Shown here: positions 12,345 through 21,590 of the stretch, piece by piece | Layout: every line of letters begins with the position of its first letter | Numbering within the stretch: the stretch's first letter is position 1 | Assembly (NCBI RefSeq): GCF_019279795.1 | Contig: NC_056735.1 | Location: 1,938,494,455 to 1,938,558,454, forward strand | Reading direction: 5' to 3' | DNA: 64,000 bases | From: Protopterus annectens | Taxonomy: Eukaryota > Chordata > Ceratodontiformes > Protopteridae | Notes under the pieces: model-generated | What the model saw: only the letters and a program-made list of their open reading frames with translations | Told to the model about the DNA's origin: nothing | Databases searched by the model: none | Program-made: the position numbers and the translations under genes

Positions 12345-12540
12345 TGTGTGAGCATGCCCAGTTCTGACATTACATGTTTTGTTGCCTGACATTTGTCTCA
12401 TTTATTCATGTGTGAGCATGCCCAGTGTGACCCTTCAGTATGTTGCTATCTGAGGTCCACTATATTTACTGATGTGTGCGAACATGACCAATATTAACAT
12501 TTATACTGTGTGTGTTGGAAGTCAGGTTCTGTTCTCACTG
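12345..12540 (+). repeat. Degenerate 64-bp tandem repeat, about 3 copies
   Basis: TGTGTGAGCATG starts at 12345 and 12409 and recurs as TGTGTGCGAACATG at 12473, exactly 64 bp apart each time. The bases between drift. Confidence 0.6.
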
Positions 12541-12654
12541 CAGGACTCACCTTTGTGTCATAACTCAACAAGGATTATGCTGTGCCTGCAGGGTTTCTAT
12601 GGAATACTTTGCATAGACTTATCAACATTTGGTCATACAGGTGGACCATTACAA

Positions 12655-12725
12655 TATTGTCATGGTTTAGTGGGTCAGTACTTTGGCTATAGTGCACAGT
12701 ATCCTGGGTTCAAGGCCCATCACTG
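12655..12725 (+). mobile_element. tRNA-like SINE head, isolated
   Basis: TGGTTTAGTGGGTCAG resembles an A box and GGGTTCAAGGC a B box, about 35 bp apart as in tRNA-derived SINEs. No cloverleaf with good stems can be drawn, so it is not a functional tRNA gene. The ends are unclear. Confidence 0.45.
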
Positions 12726-13090
12726 CTTTATATTTTCATACTGAGCAGACCACACTGCTTAAGGACGTGTTAAGCAAATATGAGCATGTTGGTTTTTGTT
12801 CAGCTATGCCCTACTTAGACCAGGCTTGTCCGACATTGCTCAATATTCACAAACATTGCTGGACATTGCCCAATATTACTGAACATTGACCACAGTTGTG
12901 CTAGTTGGTGTGTGCAATTTTGTTTGCATATACTACATGGTGGTAATTGCTGTTTAGCACTGCTTTATATTGCTTAACACATGACATTCATGCCTTAGGT
13001 GGTGCTGCAGGGCTGCCTATGTCGGATGCACATACTACACTCCCTGCACATTTGGAAGAAGATAGTGTCAACTTAGGCATCCCTTTTACT
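12726..13090. other. No gene recognised; 3' flank of Harbinger transposase
   Basis: Contains short repeats of ACATTGC and CAATATT around 12830-12890. It is expected to hold the 3' UTR and perhaps one terminus of the Harbinger element. No TIR was identified. Confidence 0.35.
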
Positions 13091-13441
13091 TTATGTGGGA
13101 GTCGGAGAGGGGTATAATTTCCAGAGATCGTACTGAGCCAGTGTATGTGCTATGCATTGCCTCTTTGCCAAGGCCAAAGCATACTGGGCACGCCTCCTTC
13201 TGCCTACTAGGGCAGGCTCAGGTTGTTGTTCCTCTGAGTCACGCTCTGCCTGTGATGGCCTTGGCAATGGTGGGGGGCTGTTTGGCCCAGGCCTATGCTG
13301 GTCTTGCTGCAGCTGTTTTCTCAGGATCATATTATGTAGCATAGCACATACCATGACAATTTGTATACATGTAGTTGGTGAGTACTGCAAGGCTCCACCA
13401 GATGTGTCCAGGCACTGGAACTGTGACTTGAGCAGCCCAAA
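13091..13441 (-). pseudogene. Harbinger transposase, C-terminal part (separated by PLE1)
   Basis: The minus-strand frame entering at 13441 begins with F-G-L-L-K, continues through G-A-L-Q-Y, then C-A-M-L-H-N-M, the hallmark C-terminal segment of PIF/Harbinger transposases. It ends with a basic tail (G-R-R-R-R) and a stop at 13091. Its first residues overlap the last residues of the N-terminal part at 19370 because both lie in the 14-bp target duplication. Removing the PLE and one duplicate would leave a single frame of roughly 395 codons. So the transposase was open when PLE1 landed. Confidence 0.85.
13428..13441. repeat. Target-site duplication of PLE1, left copy
   Basis: TTGAGCAGCCCAAA is identical to 19370-19383 and flanks PLE1 exactly. 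Confidence 0.9.
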
Positions 13442-13828
13442 AAGAATGCATAATGCTCTTTATAAACACCAACTAGTTCACCCAACATCTAATTTCAATT
13501 TCATTATTATTGACACAATATTTGGAAACAGGGCAAACAAACAGGATGGCACTCTATATTAAACATTAAAGAAAAGAAATGGATCATCAGACTGGGAGGG
13601 TTATTCCCCCCGGGACTTAATGAACATCTTTAGGGCTCAACCAATAGGATGTTTGCTTATTGTATATATACAGCTTTGTATGTCATGATTTTTGTACACT
13701 GAAGAAGGCTGTGCTTTACCAGCCGAAACCGGTTTGTAACTGCTGCATTTGCTGTGATTATTTTCATTTAATACAAGATTTTTATTTTCTAGTCACTGTT
13801 TGCTGGTTCTCAATTTTTTGGTTTCTGT
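13442..13828 (+). repeat. PLE1 5' pseudo-LTR (direct repeat)
   Basis: Almost identical to 18982-19369. A one-base deletion in the A-run near 13541 shifts the copied ORF2 end out of frame. It includes the hammerhead-like motif at 13695-13738. Confidence 0.92.
13695..13738 (+). ncRNA. Hammerhead-like fold in PLE1 5' pLTR
   Basis: Order of parts: TACA (stem I), CTGAAGA (matches the core CUGANGA), one A, GGCTG/CAGCC (stem II, 8-nt loop), GAAA, CCGG, TT (site equivalent to U16.1-H17), TGTA (stem I). Hammerheads with a minimal stem III are known from PLEs and can act as dimers. The palindromic CCGG would suit this. The one extra base before stem II departs from the standard core, so activity is unproven. 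Confidence 0.6.
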
Positions 13829-16079
13829 ATGAGTCTGTTTCTTTGAGCCGAGCAACTGCTTACGTGCAGGAGGTTTGTCTTTGATGTTGCACTTCTTCTC
13901 CACATCCTGCTGGGGCTGGTGACTCTGAGACTGCTGCCTGTATTCCAGTGAAGCGCCTCACTTTTCAACTTTTTGTCTGGATTTATCTAATTTTTTACAT
14001 TTTGCAGCAACCTATTGGTTTGGAACTCTATTTGTTTTCCATCTGCTAACCTGATTTGGGTGCACAGGATTTTACAGTACACATTTCGCGAGTTTTATAC
14101 CTTCGTGAACTTAGGATATTTCTGGGCCTGCTTTTTTTCAACTATGTGTTCTGGGAGATACAGCCTCAGGACTAATCTTTTGGACACTTGCAGGTGTGGT
14201 TTCTTTATTATTGACATTTTGACTGGTCACGTATCCTTCTAGCTCTGTTTGACTTTGTCGCTAATGGGTGCGTAGTTATTGGCATGTTCAGATGTCTATA
14301 CATCATTGTCTGAACACTACGCGCTATATATTTGCTGTTTTTTAAAACATATTTTCACCCGTTTTTTCGGGTTGGACTTTGGCAATTTGAAGAAGTTCAA
14401 TGTTGTGGTACGATCATTTGGGCTACGATTTACATATACTTGTGGTTTTCCACACCTGGATACAAGTACTGGAGTGGTTTGGCTTACATTTTTTGACTGG
14501 GTTTTTCGTTCACATTACAAATTCTTGGATTTGGTGGTATCGCATTCACATTGGTGAATTTATCAAGAGGGTCGGATGTCTACACAGTCTGTTTCCGAAT
14601 ACTTTGCTGGATGCGTGAACCAATAATTTTTGGACTATAAATATTTAGACTTGGTTAGGGTTGGACATTTGATCCATAATTTGGATCGTACACGTGTTAT
14701 CAAAAAATTATTATTTTTGCAGCTCCATACGCCCTCCATATAGGGCACTACAGACTCTTATCTTATGAGTTAATTTAGTTCAAACTATGTTTGTTTTCAC
14801 TCTTTTGAACTATAGTTAGGAGTCATTCATCATAATACTTTAATGTACACCACTGGTGGGGTTTATGGATGTCCATGTAAAACTTTAACCAGTTTGAATA
14901 TTTTATATTACTTTATTGTGAACATATTTGGGATTATCAAGATGTATATGATTCTTGCTTACAGTTTTGGACCAACAACTGATTTGGTATAATAAGGATC
15001 ATATTCAATTTTTACATATATGTTCTTTAAACAAATACTGTGATTCTGGTAACTGGAAATTGTGTTTTTTACTAATTGCCCATTCTGTTGGCTTAACTTA
15101 GTTAGTGTCATTAATAATTATTCACTTTATGTTATGAGTGTATGTATTCATCTAATTTCATTTTCGCACAAGCAAGTTCAATTCATGTATACATACATTG
15201 TTTTTTGACTATGGTATTTGCATTTTTTAATGCACATGCATAGGTCTTTCTTCTATATCCCAGTTTATATGGTCGTCAAACCACAATAGCCTATAAGCTA
15301 GTGTATGTTATGTTTTTCATACATAATCTATATGGCTTGATTGGTCACACTTGTTTCTAATTGACCATATACCAAGTTTTCTACATGCTCATGTTATACT
15401 TTGTTTTAGTGCCATCTTTTCAGGGACTTATATAGTGGTCTTTAACAGCATTATTCTTGGATGTTTATATGTCCTTTTCTTGCTTTGCTAAAATCACCCA
15501 ATATCAGCTTATGATTCTAGCCCATGGGGTTTTGCTAGTGATGTATATATTATATTAGATTGGTTAACTGCCCTGATTTGTTACCATTTATACATTTTTC
15601 ATCATCATTTTTTATATACCATACTGGTATTTGTGGGCCAATTATGGAACCCTTTATTTTCCCATTTTTTGTTTCCTCTTGGTCCCTCATCTTTAATAAT
15701 GGTCATTATATCATAACTTGTTGATATTCGTCAATTATTGATTATCTTTCTGCTTGGTTCAGTATCAACTACAGAGTTCAGATATATTTAATATTTTGGA
15801 GCTGCTCTATCCCCTTGTTTGCACAATCATTGTCAATCACCAATTGCTGTGATCTTCCCTCTAGATATTTCACATTTTGTGCAAACCAATCTGGATTTCC
15901 TTCAGTGTTCCATATCCAAACAATTGGGCTCTTGGACGCAGCTTTGTCAATCAATATTGAATGCTGTTATGGTCCTTCTACTCATTTGAATTTATATATT
16001 TTTTGACTGACGTGGCTGTAGTGTCTTTTGGCCATTATTGTCAGTTTGTTCCTTATTATTTGAAGGTTAGTGATTACTA
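13829..16079 (+). other. PLE1 leader between 5' pLTR and ORF1
   Basis: 2.25 kb, T-rich on the plus strand, with no coding frame that resembles a domain. It belongs to the element by position (inside the target duplication). It may hold promoter and leader sequence. Confidence 0.6.
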
Positions 16080-16931
16080 TTGTTCTGTTGTTACAAGATG
16101 GATTTCTCCAGCTTTATTCTTGGGCTGGCTGCTGATAGAGAGGACCTTGGGGTCTTTGGACTCGGTCCCTTTAATCAAGGGAACACTGGGGGGCCTGATT
16201 TGGTTGGTTCAGAATCCAATTGTGGTATGCTTTTTGATAATTTAAATAAGCATCTTAGATCACTGAGATCTAATATCTGGCACAGCAAATTATTTAAAGC
16301 TTACCAGACTGCAGGAATCACCCCAAGGGGGCTGCGTATACGCACCATTCCCCATGTTACAAATGCTGATGATGAACTCAATCAACAATGGTTAAAAATA
16401 CAACAAGAAGCCACTATGGCCTTTGTTGTTGAACTATACAAGTTTCACAACAGGGCCATTGACAAAGAATTGGAGGAGATCAATGTTTTGGTTGGCAAAC
16501 TCAAGGTTTATGAGCAGAAACCGTTCTTTAAGAAATCATTAAATAATGTAGCTTCAGATTTACGGAAGCTTGATACTGAACTCAAATCCAGAAAAACCAA
16601 AAAGTTTACCAGGGACCAGGAGGATTACAAAAGGGGTACCCCATTTTTATCTAACACTAAACACGTCAGGTTTACCACTACTCCATATAAACCTACCAAC
16701 AAGAGGAAACGACCTAGGTCAATCCTAAGAAGGCATGATATGGAGACTACTTCCTCTTTTGAGGACACTTCGTCATGCACTGATAATGAATCTCCAGCAG
16801 TCTCAGGGTCACCATCTCCAAAAAGAATACCAGGGTCCACCCCTTTAGGCCTAAAATCAAGCGGGGCGGGAGCAAACACCGTAGAAATAGAGAACATTCA
16901 GGGTCTTCTGAACATTGCTTTGGCGAAATGA
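16080..16931 (+). CDS. PLE1 ORF1, N-terminal PLE protein
   Basis: 283 codons, intact. Around residues 77-100 there is a T-P-R-G-L-R-I segment followed by a charged helical region (about 100-165) with coiled-coil character. A Lys/Arg-rich stretch (about 215-230) and a Ser/Pro-rich tail follow. Similar basic, helical upstream regions precede the RT in PLEs and probably bind RNA. The TGA stop overlaps an ATG (ATGA at 16928-16931) that opens the ORF2 frame, so ORF2 may be translated by termination-reinitiation or a frameshift. The start is the first ATG after the leader, and no other ATG extends it. Confidence 0.75.
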   Translation: MFCCYKMDFSSFILGLAADREDLGVFGLGPFNQGNTGGPDLVGSESNCGMLFDNLNKHLRSLRSNIWHSKLFKAYQTAGITPRGLRIRTIPHVTNADDELNQQWLKIQQEATMAFVVELYKFHNRAIDKELEEINVLVGKLKVYEQKPFFKKSLNNVASDLRKLDTELKSRKTKKFTRDQEDYKRGTPFLSNTKHVRFTTTPYKPTNKRKRPRSILRRHDMETTSSFEDTSSCTDNESPAVSGSPSPKRIPGSTPLGLKSSGAGANTVEIENIQGLLNIALAK

Positions 16932-19174
16932 ATACACCACATTATAATGTTTTAAACCTGTCAGAATTTTAATTATCTCCGACACAGACCAGAATGTTAA
17001 ATAAAGGCCTTACATTCATTACAGGCTTTACTGTGTCCGAGGAGTCATTTGCTCAAGATGTTGTTAGTTTCTGTTGCCTTTTGAACTTAAAGTTGTTTTT
17101 TGGTGATTCAGATTCTACTTATAACCATGACAGGTTTACATATCACAAATCCAATTTTTCACCACCAATGCATCAGATGGTCTTGCAGTTCCAGAACAGC
17201 GTACTCAAGGATTTACATTTCTTTGGTTCAGACATTCCATTAAAACATAACAATTTATCTTTCAATGAAAAACAAGCTATTCTGGAACTGCAAAACAATA
17301 GGGATATTGTCATTATTTCAGCTGACAAAGGTGGTGCTGTGGTTGTCCTCAATTGGGTTAATTATGACAATGAGGCCATGCGACAACTCAATGATCAAAG
17401 ATACTACTCGCATATGCCTATAGACCCAACCACCATGTTTAGCAAACAGATTGAAAGGTATTTACAACAAGCGAGGGAGGATGCCATTATAACCAATGAC
17501 ATCATGAATCAACTTTTGGTCCACGACCCAATTACTCAGTACATTTATTTTTTACCGAAAATCCATAAAGATCTTTTCCATCCACCAGGCAGACCAATTG
17601 TATCTGGCAGGGGATACATCACAGAGCCTCTTTCACTATTTCTGACCAATCATCTAAAACCCTTGTTATCCAATATTCTATCACGCTTACAGGACACCAC
17701 AAACTTCCTACAGATTATTTCTGACACACAGCTTGAGCCTGGTTGACTATTATGCACATTGGATGTAAGTGCCCTGTATACTAACATTCCGCACCAAGAT
17801 GGATTAAATGCATTAGCTTATTGGCTCGAAGTCTCAAACTTGTATAGCTCAGACTTCAATGCCTTCTTGGTTGGTTTAGCACAATATGTTCTCACAAGTA
17901 ATGTCTTCTATTATAAAGAACAATGTTTCTGGCAAACCAAAGGGACAGCTATGGGGGCTTCCTTTGCCCCCATATATGCTGATCTCTTTATGGCTTTTGT
18001 GGAGAATCATATTATATATGACAGGGACAGAAACATTTTTTTGTCACAGATTGATATATGGAGACATTATCTTGATGATGTTTGGTTGGTATGGAAGGGG
18101 GACGAATGTTCATTAATGGAATTTGTCACTTACTTAAACAATAATGCATGGGGATTACATTTTACTGTCAATTTTGATAGTGATACCATCACATTTTTGG
18201 ATGTATTAATTCAGAGGTCCTTGGATCATACTCTATGCACAGAGATATATAGAAAGTTTCCAGAATACAATTCCATCTTACATGCCTCCAGCTACCATCC
18301 ACCGCACATAGCACGCAATATCCCAAAGTCACAATTTATACATGCTAAACGCATCTGTTCAGATGATACTACCTATTTGAAACACAAATCAGATCTAACC
18401 ACTAGATTTAAACTTCGTGGTTATAAGAGTGGTGACATATTCATGGCCAGCAACAAGGTCAGCTCTATGGAGAGATCGGAGTTACTTACATACAGGACAC
18501 ATAACACAAAGCCATCACAACCCCTCAGATTCACGACTACATATGCCCGCAATTCCAACCGCCTCATTCAAAGTGTACGTAGGCATTGGAACATTCTGCA
18601 ATGTGACTCCGATATCACCAGTATCATTCCAGACAACTGTCTATTTTCTTACAAGAAAGGCAAAAACCTCATTTCTTTTTTCAATCACTATAAACACAGG
18701 GACAATAATACACATGATTTATTACAAACAACATTATCTGGTGAACCGTTACATGGTTGTTTTCCATGTGGACATTGTACTAACTGTAAATACATTAACA
18801 AGTCCAAACAATTCTCCAGTCGTAACTGCCCCAAGGTTTTTGACCTTAACTTTTTTTCCAATTGTTCAAGTGATTGGATTATTTATTTCGCCTCTTGCAA
18901 CTGTGGTTCTTTTTATGTGGGACAAACATCCAGACCTTTAAGAATACGTATCTCTGAACACATCAGTAACATTAAACAAAAAAGAATGCATAATGCTCTT
19001 TATAAACACCAACTAGTTCACCCAACATCTAATTTCAATTTCATTATTATTGACACAATATTTGGAAACAGGGCAAACAAAACAGGATGGCACTCTATAT
19101 TAAACATTAAAGAAAAGAAATGGATCATCAGACTGGGAGGGTTATTCCCCCCGGGACTTAATGAACATCTTTAG
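16928..19174 (+). pseudogene. PLE1 ORF2: reverse transcriptase + GIY-YIG endonuclease, two in-frame stops
   Basis: One frame runs from the ATG at 16928 to 19174, broken only by TAA at 16970-16972 and TGA at 17744-17746. The early part has N-x-L-N-L-S and L-N-K-G-L-T-F-I, the usual start of PLE RTs. Motif A is L-D-V-S-A-L-Y-T-N-I-P (17759). Motif B is G-T-A-M-G-A-S-F-A-P. Motif C is Y-L-D-D (about 18068). A Cys cluster, C-G-H-C-x-N-C-K-Y-I, at about 18770 is the linker zinc-finger-like segment. GIY-YIG follows: I-I-Y-F-A-S-C, then F-Y-V-G-Q-T, then R-P-L-R-I-R-I-S-E-H. The end has W-I-I-R-L-G and a G-L-N-E-H-L terminus. All catalytic residues I can check are present; only the two stops disable it. 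Confidence 0.9.
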
Positions 19175-19369
19175 GGCTCAACCAATAGGATGTTTGCTTA
19201 TTGTATATATACAGCTTTGTATGTCATGATTTTTGTACACTGAAGAAGGCTGTGCTTTACCAGCCGAAACCGGTTTGTAACTGCTGCATTTGCTGTGATT
19301 ATGTTCATTTAATACAAGATTTTTATTTTCTAGTCACTGTTTACTGGTTCTCAATTTTTTGGTTCCTGT
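18982..19369 (+). repeat. PLE1 3' pseudo-LTR (direct repeat)
   Basis: Partner of 13442-13828. It overlaps the last 64 codons of ORF2 and the 3' UTR, and ends directly at the right target duplication. Confidence 0.92.
19236..19279 (+). ncRNA. Hammerhead-like fold in PLE1 3' pLTR
   Basis: Same sequence and pairing as the copy at 13695-13738, located 60 bp after the ORF2 stop. Confidence 0.6.
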
Positions 19370-19383
19370 TTGAGCAGCCCAAA
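19370..19383. repeat. Target-site duplication of PLE1, right copy
   Basis: Identical to 13428-13441. Confidence 0.9.
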
Positions 19384-20223
19384 GACATGCTCTATTACAT
19401 TACGTGTTTGTGTGTGTGCCTCATTATGGCATTCCTGTTCAGGTGTGTGTGTGTTTCTGATGGGTGTCATCAGCCACGGCTCCAGTGCATAGCCAGCATC
19501 CCCCACTAGGTGACCATGTTGGATGACCCCATTGGCAAATGTCTGGTACAGCTGCATCAGATGCCAGAAATGGGAATCATGGTAGCTTCCAGGGCAGCCT
19601 GCACACACATTCAGTATTATGCCCTGGGCATCACACATGACCTGGCAGTTGATGGAGGGGAAGCCCTTGCAGTTGAAGTAGACCCTACCCCGCTCGCCGG
19701 CTGGTGCTTTGATACGTATGTGTGTGCAGTCTATTGCACCCACTACCTCAGGGTATTCCGCTATTTTCTGGAAGAGATGCATATTGCTGGCCAATACCCC
19801 ACGGGAATTGGGGAAATATACATGATCATTGACATGTGCTGACATGGCATCCAGGAACTGGTGTAGTACCCTGGATGCTGATGCCTGTGATATCCCCATC
19901 ATATCACCAGTTGGTCTCTGGAAGGTACCCGTTGCTAATATTCTTAGGCCAACACATACCTTGGTTTCCACTGGGATGGGTTCCCCTCTGTTGGTTCTGT
20001 GTGTGAGGCGTGGCCTGCAGAGCTCAACAATTTGCTGCAGGAGGTCTCTGTCCACTCTATAGTGCTCCACTATCTCCAGCTCATGTAGCCTCTGGTAGGT
20101 TACCCTGGGCCTGTACACTCTTTTCCGTCTCCTCACTGTGGGATGTCCAGCAGCATTTCCATTGTCACCACCCTCAGCATGTTGCATATGTCGCCTTATA
20201 ACAGCAATGGCAGCCCCTAACAT
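19370..20223 (-). pseudogene. Harbinger transposase, N-terminal and catalytic part
   Basis: PIF/Harbinger transposases are DDE nucleases of the HARBI1 family. The frame starts at an ATG at 20223 and has a basic N-terminus (R-R-R-K-R, residues 31-35). A helix-turn-helix-like segment, M-G-I-S-Q-A-S-A-S-R-V-L, lies at residues 109-120. D165 is in V-G-A-I-D-C-T-H-I-R, D242 in V-G-D-A-G-Y, and E278 in I-E-H-V-F-G-L-L-K. All three catalytic acids are present. The frame is cut after F-G-L-L-K by PLE1; the last few codons before its stop at 19351 are PLE sequence. The remaining C-terminus is at 13091-13441. Confidence 0.92.
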
Positions 20224-20455
20224 TTCTTTGTCTCAGTAAAGCTTTTTCAGTTTTCACTTCTGTTAGCTTACTGCAGTGTCTGTTGTGAGAAACATAATGG
20301 ACTGTTGTTTGCAGAGTTTTAAGTGCTAGGCTGGGCTGGGCTAGTGTACTGCCTGTGTAATTGCCTGACTCTGATTGTTTTCACCTGCTAGCTCTGCTAG
20401 TACTCCCTGGTAGCTTCCTACCATTTGTTGTGCTTCCTTTTTCCTTTCTGTTTCC
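20224..20455 (-). other. 5' flank of Harbinger transposase; no gene
   Basis: Upstream of the transposase ATG. The short frames (for example 20341-20568 minus) show no domain. Confidence 0.4.
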
Positions 20456-20712
20456 TTGGGGGGGAGCGCCGCGCACACAAACGCAAACACATGCACAGCT
20501 GCTAACATGCGCGCACACAAGCTTACATGGACTAAAACTTGCTTATTTGGGTTAAAACGCGCACACACCAGTGCAAATGCGCTTACAACTATTTAAACAG
20601 CCTTATACATGCTTACTCCGGCTTAAACACACACACTCACGCTTACACGTGTGCACTCTGTCTTACTCGGGTTTACAGGCGCGCACACACGCGCATGCAC
20701 GCTCAGCAAGAA
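20456..20712. repeat. CGCGCACAC / GCTTA-rich tract
   Basis: Words of the type GCGCACACA recur about ten times, interspersed with GCTTAC/GCTTAT and TTTAAAC/TTAAAAC, roughly every 20-40 bp. It is the most CpG-dense stretch of the window. It may be subterminal repeat sequence of the Harbinger element, since clustered short repeats near transposon ends often bind the transposase. This is inference. Confidence 0.5.
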
Positions 20713-21240
20713 ACTTTGGTGTTATCCATGGTATACACCTTCCATTTCTTGGCTTTCCTTAACCTACCTGTTGACACACCTCTTTCCATGATGTCTAAAT
20801 GACAGCAGACACATGCCACTCTGCTCCAATGAGCTTCACTTCTTTCATACATACCCCCCCCTCGTGATGTCACCTATCTTCTACTCTGTTACTCCCCATA
20901 TCCTACTCCTACACTCCACTGACTATGATCATTTGCTATGTAAACTAGTGATTCACTATCCTAACACTCATTTATATAGGATTGCCTACTAATGCTTGGT
21001 TTCATGTCTTAGACTGAGCTTCCCCCCTTAGCAACCTCTACTCGGTGGCCATCTTGTCTTCAGCCTGCTATTCCCTTGCATTGTACATTACCACTTTCAA
21101 TAAAATCCACATTTGTGGGTTTTAATTTGTAGTATTCTGGTTTTTAGAGTGCAGCCCATTTGCGTGCCACTGCGCTACACTTAAACATCAGAAATCGGCG
21201 AAAAAAAACTATTTTTATTTTAATTTTGCATCAGGGAACA
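20713..21240. other. No gene recognised
   Basis: Contains an AATAAA at about 21098 in CAATAAAATCC, followed by TTTGTGGGTTTTAATTTG. A polyadenylation role, for example in an LTR or a transposon end, is possible but unsupported. Confidence 0.3.
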
Positions 21241-21590
21241 TTTCCAATGGCCGTATATTTGGCCATTGGCATGCTTCCTGCACTGGATGCAACCTTTATT
21301 TGGAGCTGTCATGGCTCCGTTTTGCTATTTGCAGAACGGTACTCAGTTGTCAACTGAGTACATTTCTGCAAATAACACTGCTCTTACTCGGACAGGTTCG
21401 GGTTTCCTGAATCGCAAATCAACCTCATTTGCATGCCTTTCACCTGCAATTGAGGTGATTTGCATGTCCCAGCCCTGTCCGTTTAAGAGCCGTTTTAGGA
21501 GCTCTCTTACACGCCCCTACAGGCTGTTCCTCGATAGCTCGTCGGACATGATGGCTGCATGGAGTCTTACTCTACTCTTAGACTCCGTGA
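21241..21590. repeat. Cluster of short inverted repeats (hairpins)
   Basis: At least four good palindromes lie in 350 bp. First, CCAATGGCC/GGCCATTGG (21244-21252/21261-21269, perfect). Second, an imperfect 55-bp palindrome centred on 21350 with a perfect 10-bp core, TACTCAGTTG/CAACTGAGTA. Third, AGAGC/GCTCT at 21486-21505. Fourth, GGAGTCT/AGACTCC (21561-21567/21580-21586, perfect). ATTTGCATG occurs twice between 21428 and 21475. No protein is predicted. It could be a foldback element or a structured non-coding transcript. Confidence 0.6.

Larger units (their letters stand above)
13442..19369 (+). mobile_element. PLE1: near-intact Penelope-like element with direct terminal repeats
   Basis: PLEs are retroelements with a telomerase-related RT and a GIY-YIG endonuclease. 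This 5.9-kb copy has, in order: a 387-bp direct repeat (5' pLTR), a 2.25-kb T-rich leader, ORF1, ORF2 with RT and GIY-YIG, and the 3' pLTR. The 5' pLTR begins inside a copied C-terminal stretch of ORF2, the typical tandem arrangement of PLEs. A 14-bp target duplication flanks it within the Harbinger transposase. The two pLTRs differ by only a handful of bases by eye, and ORF2 has just two in-frame stops, so the insertion is recent relative to everything else here. Neptune/Poseidon-type affiliation is a guess. Confidence 0.92.

Noticed and set aside
12655..12725. Functional tRNA gene
   Set aside because: A- and B-box-like words are present, but acceptor and anticodon stems do not form; better explained as SINE head.
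20713..21150. Solo LTR suggested by AATAAA and nearby GT-rich sequence
   Set aside because: No TG...CA ends, target duplication or primer/polypurine neighbours visible.
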